Shown here one piece after another: positions 50,443 to 56,278 of a stretch of DNA of 56,278 bases. The translations under genes were made by a program, and so were the position numbers. The stretch comes from SYIM01 sp041182885 (GTDB lineage Bacteria; Pseudomonadota; Gammaproteobacteria; Burkholderiales; Burkholderiaceae_E): assembly GCA_049423065.1 (NCBI GenBank), contig JBMSQB010000018.1, positions 1 to 56,278 of the forward strand. The letters run 5' to 3'. Each line of letters starts with the position of its first letter. Position 1 is the stretch's first letter. The notes below the pieces were generated by a model. It made no database searches and had not been told where the DNA came from. It worked only from the letters and a program-made list of their open reading frames with translations.

Positions 50443-51911
50443 ACGTCCTGTTCGCTCCACCCGCTGGTCGATTGCCCGGACACCAGGGGTTGCGGCGCAC
50501 ATTGCCCTCGCACTGCATCGCCCGGGTCGCACTTCTTTTCCTGGCGGTACTGATCACCGCCGGGTGCGCAAGCCCGCTCGCGCCCTATCAGCGGCCCGCC
50601 GCACCGGTTGCTGCGCGGTACGCCGACCCTTCCACCACTCAAGCCGCCGAGCCCGACGGGCGCCCGGCAGCGCGCCTCGGCTGGCGCAACTATTTCCCCG
50701 ATCCCGCCCTCCAGCAACTCATCGAGACAGCGCTCGCCGGCAACCGGGACCTGAAAATCGCCACGCTCGCAATCGAGCAGGCGATCGCGCAACTTGGGCT
50801 GCGCGATGCGGACCGCATGCCCGCGGTGGGAGTCGGTATCGCCGGGTCATCAGCCCAACAGCCCAACGGCACCACGGTTCGCAGCGTCAACAGCGGGCTT
50901 CAGCTGTCGGCATGGGAGCTCGATTTCTTCGGGCGTCTCGCGCGACTGAGCGATGCAGCACGCGCGCAGGTCCTCGCCTCGGAAGAATCCGCGCACGCTG
51001 CGCGTCTTGCGCTGGTCGCAGCGGTCGCATCCGCATGGCTCAACCTGATCGCGGACGAAGAACAGCTTGCCCTGACCAACCAGACGCTGGAAACGCGCCT
51101 CGAGTCGCTGCGCCTCACGCGCCTTCGCTTCGACAATGGTGCAGCCTCCGAGCTTGACTTCCGCCTCGCACAGTCGCTTACCGAAGGCGCCCGCGCGGTG
51201 CGCGCCCAGCAGGAACGGCAGCGTTCGCTCGATCGCAACGCGCTTGGTCTGCTGATCGGCAGCCCCGGCGCCTCGCCTCCCGTGCTCGCCACCACCCGGC
51301 TTGCGGACATCGCCCTGACACCCCTGCCCGCGGGGCTGCCATCCGATCTGCTCACTGCGCGCCCGGACATCCGCGCGGCCGAGCAGCAACTGATTGCTGC
51401 GAACGCCAACATCGAGGCTGCGCGCCTGGCCTTTCTGCCGCGCATCACGCTCACCGCAGCATTCGGGTCGGTGAGCCGAGACCTGGCCGGCCTGTTCGCG
51501 GGCGGCAGCTGGGGCTTCACGGCCGCGCCAGCCCTGCTTCAGCCCATCTTTTCCGGTGGCCGAAACGAGGCGGCCGTGCGCGCGACCGAGGCGGCACGCA
51601 GTATCGCGCTTGCGCAATACGAACGCGCCATCCAGACCGCGTTTCGCGAGGTGGCCGACGCGCTGGCCGGCAGGCAGACGCTGGTTGACCAATTGGACGC
51701 GCAGAATGGTGTGGTTGACGCCGAAGCCGCGAGGCTGGAACTTGCGCGGCTGCGTTATGAAAACGGGATTGCGAGTTATCTCGACCTGCTGGACGCGCAG
51801 CGCTCGCTCTTTACCGCCCGCCAGGCGGTCATTCAAACCCGGCTGCAACTGCTTCAGAACCAGGTTCTGCTCTATCGCGCGCTGGGCGGCGGCGGACTCG
51901 AACGCTCCTGA
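50439..51911 (+). CDS. efflux outer-membrane factor lipoprotein (NodT / TolC-like)
   Basis: A 490-residue channel lipoprotein. ATG 50439 overlaps the pump stop codon. The lipobox is ITAGC after a hydrophobic run, followed by ASPLAPYQRP as in the OprM/NodT group. The internal repeat of the TolC fold is visible in the paired stretches around LIETALAGNRDLKIA and in ELARLRYENGIASYLDLLDAQ near the end. It completes the tripartite pump spanning both membranes. Its last 40 bases overlap the convergent dehydrogenase gene. Confidence 0.95.
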   Translation: MNVLFAPPAGRLPGHQGLRRTLPSHCIARVALLFLAVLITAGCASPLAPYQRPAAPVAARYADPSTTQAAEPDGRPAARLGWRNYFPDPALQQLIETALAGNRDLKIATLAIEQAIAQLGLRDADRMPAVGVGIAGSSAQQPNGTTVRSVNSGLQLSAWELDFFGRLARLSDAARAQVLASEESAHAARLALVAAVASAWLNLIADEEQLALTNQTLETRLESLRLTRLRFDNGAASELDFRLAQSLTEGARAVRAQQERQRSLDRNALGLLIGSPGASPPVLATTRLADIALTPLPAGLPSDLLTARPDIRAAEQQLIAANANIEAARLAFLPRITLTAAFGSVSRDLAGLFAGGSWGFTAAPALLQPIFSGGRNEAAVRATEAARSIALAQYERAIQTAFREVADALAGRQTLVDQLDAQNGVVDAEAARLELARLRYENGIASYLDLLDAQRSLFTARQAVIQTRLQLLQNQVLLYRALGGGGLERS

Positions 51912-52930
51912 GCGGCTGCGCTTGCCAGACGCGTCTGAAAGCGTGGCCAGACTTCCGGATTGACCGCTCGGGGCGCAGCGCCGCCCGCCAGCACCTGGGC
52001 CAGCTGATCCGCCGCCCACAGGGCGATGCGCGCCCGCGCCTCGGTGGTGACCCCAGCCGTGTGGTAGGTCGCCACCACCGCCTCGTGCTGGAGAAGCGGA
52101 TCGTCGAGCGGCGGCGGTTCCTGCTCCCACACGTCCAGGCCAGCGGCCCGAATCTGACCCGACTCCAGGGCCGCGAGCAGCGCACGCTGATCATGAATAC
52201 CGCCTCGCGCCGTGCTCACGAAGTAGGCGCCGCGTTTCATTCTTGCAAACGCCGCTTCGTTCATCATCCCCAGCGTGCCGGCGTCTCTTGGGCAGTGTAC
52301 CGACACGATATCGGCACGCCGCAGCAATGCGTCGAGGTCCACGGGCTCGGCTCCGCGTCGACGGATCTCCTCCTGATCAACGAGCGGGTCGCAGGCAATC
52401 ACCGTCATGCCGAAAGCCGCCGCCAGCCGGGCCACGGTGCGCCCCACATGACCGATGCCGATCAGGCCCAGCGTCTTGCCGGAAATCTCTTCGCCCATCA
52501 GGTCCTCGCGTGAAAACCCACGCTCGCGACGCAGGCGCCGGTCCGAGAGCGAGAGCCGGTGGGTGATGTCAATGATGAGCCCCAGCGTCGCTTCGGCCAC
52601 CGACTGTGCATTCGCCCCCGCCTGATTCAGCACCAGCACTCCCGCCCGCGTGCAGGCTTCCACATCCACCGTGTCATACCCTGCCCCGCCTGAAGACACA
52701 CAGAGGAGTTGTGGGCAACGCGCGAGCAGCTCGGCACTCGCGTGATAGGACACCGGCAATTCATCCCGCGCCGCCGAAATCTGATAGGCATGCGCGCGCG
52801 ACAGCAGGCGCCAGGCGTGTTCCGGGCTGCCATCACGATCAAACTGCTCCACCAGAAGACCCGGTTCACGCGCCAGGCGCTCGGTAAACGCGGAATGCAG
52901 CTTTTGATTGGTTCGAACAATCCGGAACAT
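51872..52930 (-). CDS. D-2-hydroxyacid dehydrogenase family protein
   Basis: A 352-residue NAD(P)-dependent dehydrogenase. The cofactor motif GLIGIGHVGRTVA is near residue 155-167, and the catalytic trio is Arg242 (STARGG), Glu271 (DVWEQEPPP) and His290 (TYHTAG). The hinge region SVAEATLGLIIDITHR is typical. It oxidises or reduces a 2-hydroxy or 2-keto acid. The last 20 or so residues (QERSSPPPPSAR) are low in complexity and lie over the end of the efflux gene, so they may be a recent extension. Substrate is not evident. Confidence 0.92.
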   Translation of the reverse strand: MFRIVRTNQKLHSAFTERLAREPGLLVEQFDRDGSPEHAWRLLSRAHAYQISAARDELPVSYHASAELLARCPQLLCVSSGGAGYDTVDVEACTRAGVLVLNQAGANAQSVAEATLGLIIDITHRLSLSDRRLRRERGFSREDLMGEEISGKTLGLIGIGHVGRTVARLAAAFGMTVIACDPLVDQEEIRRRGAEPVDLDALLRRADIVSVHCPRDAGTLGMMNEAAFARMKRGAYFVSTARGGIHDQRALLAALESGQIRAAGLDVWEQEPPPLDDPLLQHEAVVATYHTAGVTTEARARIALWAADQLAQVLAGGAAPRAVNPEVWPRFQTRLASAAAQERSSPPPPSAR

Positions 52931-52989
52931 GGGGCGCTCGCGTACGGGTACAAGACGCGGGGGATGATAACCGCGGGCATGGGCCTGGC

Positions 52990-54222
52990 CTAGCCAGGCG
53001 GCGGCTCGTCAATCCGTTTACGCGCCCAGAGCCCGGGGAACCAGTAGATCCAGAGCCCGGTAATGGCGATCCCGGCCACAGCACCCGCCACCACTGCAGG
53101 CACCGCGCCCACAAGGTGGGCCAACGCGCCGCAGCGAAAATCGCCCAGCTGATTCGACGCTGTGACAGCGATCGAATTGAAAGCAGAGACCCGACCGCGC
53201 ATGGCGTCGGGCGTATCGATCTGGACCATGGTCTGCCGAATCACCACGCTCACCATGTCCGCCGCCCCGCTGATCGCCAGGGCAACCAGCGAAAGCACCA
53301 GATCCCGCGAGAGTCCGAACACCACCAGCGAAAGCGAAAACACCGCAACGCTGGCAAACATGATCCGTCCGGTATGACGTTCAAAGCGCCAGCGTGCAAT
53401 CAGAAAACTGATGGCCACCGCCCCCACCGCCGGTGCCGAGCGCAGCAGGCCCAGTCCCCAGCTGTCGGCTTCCAGCACATCCTTCGCAAACACGGGCAGC
53501 AGCCCGCTCACACTTGCGAGCATCACGACAAACAGGTCGAGTGTGATGGACCCGAGAAGCCCGGGTCGCTGCCAGATAAACACCGCGCCACCAAACAGAT
53601 CGGAGATCGAGCGCGGCCGCGGCGCGGGCGGGGTGTAGTCATAACGAATCCTGACGTGAAACACCCAGCCCGCCACGCACACCAGGGTGCACAGTGCGTA
53701 GACGTGAACCGCACCCGCAATCAGAACCAGCCCCGCGAGCGCCGGCGCCACGATGAAGACAGCCTGCGAGCCCGCGCTGGACAGCGCGACCGCCCTCGCA
53801 AGCAGGCGCGGCGCCACCAGCACACTTGGAAGCGACTGCTGGGCGCTCATCTGAAACGGGCGCACCAGCCCCAGCAGCGCACAAACCGTGAGAAGGAGCG
53901 GCACGCTCACCGCGTTGGCCAGCGCCGCCAGCCACAACATGACCGCCATCGCGCTCATCGCGATCATGACCCCGATCAGGATCAAGCGGCGGTCAATTCG
54001 GTCGGCCAGATCACCCGCGAGCAGGAACGAGAGCAGCGAGGGAAGAAACTGCACCAGCCCGGCGACACCGAGCCACCAGGCGCTCGAGGTGAGTTCATAG
54101 ATTTCCCATCCGATGACCAGCGCGAAGATCTGGTTGGCAGCGGTGGCAGCAAGACGCCCCAGCCAGAAGTTTCGAAAGGCAGGGATCGCGAGAAGACGGT
54201 CTTCGTTCATCGGAGCGCGCAT
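52990..54222 (-). CDS. MFS transporter (enterobactin-exporter-like MFS_3 group)
   Basis: A 410-residue permease with about eleven to twelve hydrophobic segments. ATG 54222 is favoured because CAGGG lies about six bases upstream; ATG 54210 is possible. The sequence begins with NEDRLLAIPAFRNFWLGRLA, common in the group, then the loop motif AGDLADRIDRRLILIGV between segments 2 and 3 and TPDAMRGRVSAFNSI between 10 and 11. Members export siderophores, drugs or other metabolites. It diverges from cysB across an AT-rich 113-base region and lies 59 bases from the dehydrogenase gene on the same strand. Confidence 0.9.
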   Translation of the reverse strand: MRAPMNEDRLLAIPAFRNFWLGRLAATAANQIFALVIGWEIYELTSSAWWLGVAGLVQFLPSLLSFLLAGDLADRIDRRLILIGVMIAMSAMAVMLWLAALANAVSVPLLLTVCALLGLVRPFQMSAQQSLPSVLVAPRLLARAVALSSAGSQAVFIVAPALAGLVLIAGAVHVYALCTLVCVAGWVFHVRIRYDYTPPAPRPRSISDLFGGAVFIWQRPGLLGSITLDLFVVMLASVSGLLPVFAKDVLEADSWGLGLLRSAPAVGAVAISFLIARWRFERHTGRIMFASVAVFSLSLVVFGLSRDLVLSLVALAISGAADMVSVVIRQTMVQIDTPDAMRGRVSAFNSIAVTASNQLGDFRCGALAHLVGAVPAVVAGAVAGIAITGLWIYWFPGLWARKRIDEPPPG

Positions 54223-54265
54223 TATCGCCCTGCGCCCGAACGGTTGCCTGGCGATAGGCCCCCGC

Positions 54266-54293
54266 TTACGCCCCAAAATCAAAATAATATATA
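54266..54293 (+). promoter_or_regulatory. candidate cysB promoter in an AT-rich island
   Basis: -35 TTACGC (54266-54271) and -10 TATATA (54288-54293) are 16 bases apart, leaving a leader of about 35 bases before ATG 54336. The stretch 54271-54335 is far richer in A and T than its surroundings and contains TTTTG-type half-sites. It could also hold the MFS promoter on the other strand. Confidence 0.5.
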
Positions 54294-54335
54294 GTTTTGT
54301 TAAGTCAGCTTTTGATACCAAATAGGCATCAGATT

Positions 54336-55286
54336 ATGAATTTGCAGCAACTGCGCTATGTTCGGGAAACCGTTCGTCGCAAGCTCAACCTGACCGACGC
54401 CGCCCGTGCGCTGCACACCTCGCAGCCGGGCGTGTCCAAGCAGATCCGGGAGTTCGAGGAGGAGCTTGGCGTCGACATCTTCGAGCGGCACGGTCGCCGG
54501 TTCGTGGCGCTCACCCCGCCAGGGCAGGAACTGATCGGGATCATTGACCGGATACTGCTGGAGATCGACAACCTGCGAAGAGTGGGTGAAAACTATGCTG
54601 CAGGCGACTCCGGGCGATTGACGATCGCCACCACACATACTCAGGCGCGCTATGCCTTGCCGCGAGTCATCGCGGCATTTCGCGAGCGCTATCCGAAGGT
54701 CAGGCTGTCGCTGCAGCAGGGCAACCCCTCTGCGGTGGCGCGCTGGGTCTTGAGCGGCGAGGCGGACATCGGCATCGCCACCGAGTCGCTGGATCACTTC
54801 GACGAGCTGGTGGCGCTCCCGGCCTACACCTGGACGCACTCGGTCGTGGTGCCGCCCGATCATCCCCTGGCGCGTGAAAAAACACTGACCCTGGAGGCGA
54901 TCGCGACCTATCCGGTCGTCACCTACAGCAAGGAATTCACCGGACGCAGCCATATAGACGGGGCGTTCGCCGACCGCGCCCTGTCGCCCGATATCGTGCT
55001 GACCGCGATTGATTCAGACGTGATCAAGACCTATGTGGAACTGGGCCTGGGCGTGGGGATCATCGCCTCGGTCGCTTTTGATCCTGAGCGCGACCGCCAG
55101 CTGAAATGCTTTGGCGCCGCCGGACTGTTCCCGATCAACACCACCCGTGTTGCCGTTCGGCGGGGCGCTTATTTGCGCGATTTCACGTTTGCGTTCATCG
55201 AGTCATTTGCGCCCGAGCTGGTCCGCGAACGGGTGATCGAGGCGATGGCTGATCGGCAGACGCCAGACGCGGCATCCCAGCATTGA
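54336..55286 (+). CDS. cysB: CysB-family LysR-type transcriptional regulator
   Basis: A 316-residue regulator read from ATG 54336, matching the conserved CysB start MNLQQLRYVRE. The winged helix-turn-helix covers about residues 1-60 (NLTDAARALHTSQPGVSKQI). The linker helix and the effector domain follow (SGRLTIATTHTQARYALPRV, RYPKVRLSLQQGNP, LSGEADIGIATESLD), all strongly CysB-like. CysB senses O-acetylserine, N-acetylserine or sulfate and activates sulfate uptake and cysteine synthesis. No sulfate assimilation gene is beside it in the window, though the sulfatase at 27461-28852 could be within its regulon. It is divergent from the MFS gene. Confidence 0.93.
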   Translation: MNLQQLRYVRETVRRKLNLTDAARALHTSQPGVSKQIREFEEELGVDIFERHGRRFVALTPPGQELIGIIDRILLEIDNLRRVGENYAAGDSGRLTIATTHTQARYALPRVIAAFRERYPKVRLSLQQGNPSAVARWVLSGEADIGIATESLDHFDELVALPAYTWTHSVVVPPDHPLAREKTLTLEAIATYPVVTYSKEFTGRSHIDGAFADRALSPDIVLTAIDSDVIKTYVELGLGVGIIASVAFDPERDRQLKCFGAAGLFPINTTRVAVRRGAYLRDFTFAFIESFAPELVRERVIEAMADRQTPDAASQH

Positions 55287-55316
55287 ACGTGGCCCCTCAA
55301 GCGTTAAGATTCCGAC

Positions 55317-56278
55317 ATGATTGACGTCGCCTTCGATTCGCTGGTCAACCAGCGGCTGAACCTGGTGCTGTCCAGCGACCGCCCGCTTGCGGTCCAGCAT
55401 TCGGCCCTCCGGTTGCTGCGCCGTCTGCATGACACGCCGGCGGTCCGGGTCGCGGCCGATGCACCGCTTGACCCAACCGAACTCATCGAGCATGTGAACC
55501 GGATCGTCGCAGGGCTTTCCATTCGCGAGGCAACCGACACGACCACTGGCGTCGAGCGACTGGCCGTACTGCCTGTACGGGTGACCGCCGAGCGGGCACC
55601 CGACTCGATCCAGCTCCTGGTCAGATTATGCAGAGCGCTGCCGGGCTCGGGGCTTCGGCTGCTCCTCATCATCGAGCACCCGCCGGCGTTGAATGCCTGT
55701 CTCACAGCGCTTGGGGCGGCCGCTTTTCATTGGGAGATTCGCCCTGCCGCGGCCGCAGACGAGGTTCCTTCGGCGCCGCCTGCCGATACCCCGAACCGCA
55801 GGCAGCGCGACGAACCTGTTGCCGGCACCCCTGCAGCCCGCGAACCCGAGCCCCGCGGGAAAGCCGAGGCTCGCCCCGCGTCTGGCCAGGACCCCACCGC
55901 TTCCATGCCGGCTCCAGCACAGCCCGTACCGACTCCCGGGGTGTTGGCGAGAATCATCGATTCGGCTGCAAACCGCCCGCTTCGCTTTGCCCTGTGGGTA
56001 GTGGGTATTCCAGGGCTTTTGATCGCAGGCGCGCTTGCGATCGGTTCCGCGCTGCAGCCTGCACGTGCGCCAGCAGCGGGGGGCGCGCCACCGCCTGTCG
56101 CATCGTCCGCTTCGGCGCAGCGGAGTACTGCTGCGAAGTCGGCCAATGGAACGCCAAAAGCCGAGGAAGCGGCCGGGGGCAAAGCGCCGCCCGTCGTCGC
56201 GGCGGCTTCGTCTACCCCGGCTGCGACACCGTCGCCCGTCCAGGCGTCGCCATCCGCGGCTGCACCCGCAGCGGGTGC
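55317..56278 (+). CDS. hypothetical single-pass membrane protein, C-terminus beyond the window
   Basis: An open frame from ATG 55317 to the window edge (320 codons so far, no stop). Residues about 1-145 form a folded-looking cytoplasmic part rich in Leu and Arg with no motif recognised. Residues 150-215 are Pro/Ala-rich and charged. One membrane segment follows at about 225-245 (LWVVGIPGLLIAGALAI), and a long Ala/Pro/Ser-rich, probably periplasmic tail continues to the edge. The layout (soluble domain, one membrane span, low-complexity tail) recalls DamX, SPOR-domain or TonB-like proteins, but the part that would decide is missing. It starts 30 bases after cysB. Confidence 0.65.
   Translation, partial: MIDVAFDSLVNQRLNLVLSSDRPLAVQHSALRLLRRLHDTPAVRVAADAPLDPTELIEHVNRIVAGLSIREATDTTTGVERLAVLPVRVTAERAPDSIQLLVRLCRALPGSGLRLLLIIEHPPALNACLTALGAAAFHWEIRPAAAADEVPSAPPADTPNRRQRDEPVAGTPAAREPEPRGKAEARPASGQDPTASMPAPAQPVPTPGVLARIIDSAANRPLRFALWVVGIPGLLIAGALAIGSALQPARAPAAGGAPPPVASSASAQRSTAAKSANGTPKAEEAAGGKAPPVVAAASSTPAATPSPVQASPSAAAPAAG

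Noticed and set aside
48709..50532. Long minus-strand open frame (about 607 codons) opposite the RND pump gene
   Set aside because: Antisense to AcrB-like sequence with intact proton-relay residues; its composition is that of a shadow frame.

Overview
The window is a GC-rich (by eye mid-60 percent), gene-dense bacterial chromosome segment. It most resembles an environmental or host-associated betaproteobacterium of the order Burkholderiales. The evidence is six Bug (TctC-type, Bordetella uptake gene) solute-binding proteins, a CysB regulator of burkholderial type, a beta-class Can carbonic anhydrase, and many Liv, TRAP and class III CoA-transferase genes. No transposase, integrase, phage gene, CRISPR array or rRNA was seen. 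No gap between genes exceeds 300 bases; the longest are about 200 bases and hold promoters, hairpins or short tandem repeats, listed separately.

Layout. 1-520: tRNA-Val(TAC), cut by the window edge, and hupB, both on the minus strand and each with a readable sigma-70 promoter. 612-2348: a divergent pair, Bug protein and NAD(P)H:FMN reductase. 2497-8800: a complete Liv-type ABC transporter (binding protein, two permeases, two ATPases) followed by a VOC/extradiol-like protein and an alpha/beta hydrolase. 8960-14941: an amidohydrolase followed by a second complete Liv-type transporter in which LivM and LivG are one polypeptide. 15034-19917: a zinc MetE-C-like methyltransferase, a DctP-DctQ-DctM TRAP transporter and a short-chain dehydrogenase. 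19884-27351: a dipeptide-type ABC system (fused DppD-DppF, DppC and DppB on minus; DppA on plus) with an M24 peptidase and a Bug protein. 27461-34881: a Cys-type sulfatase, panC, dgoK, a Bug / MmgE-PrpD / Bug run and a small uncharacterised membrane protein. 34908-45083: a leaderless ModA-like protein, a CoA-transferase, an enoyl-CoA hydratase-family protein, a Bug protein, a TAXI-TRAP transporter, and a minus-strand operon of Bug + CoA-transferase + AcuI/YhdH-type reductase. 45243-56278: carbonic anhydrase, an RND tripartite efflux pump, a D-2-hydroxyacid dehydrogenase, an MFS transporter, cysB, and a truncated Pro/Ala-rich membrane protein.

How it works together. Between hupB and cysB lies about 50 kb devoted mainly to capturing organic acids, amino-acid-like compounds and peptides. 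There are twelve solute-binding proteins of six families, each near a few catabolic enzymes (CoA activation, reduction or hydration, hydrolases). The six Bug proteins have no TctA/TctB permease in the window, so they either share a distant permease or act as sensors. The substrates of nearly all these modules cannot be read from sequence. The most interpretable module is Bug - CoA-transferase - acrylyl-CoA-reductase-like (41862-45083), which spells out uptake, activation and reduction of an unsaturated carboxylate. Tight ATGA/GTGA overlaps and strong intercistronic hairpins just after binding-protein genes suggest staged expression within operons.
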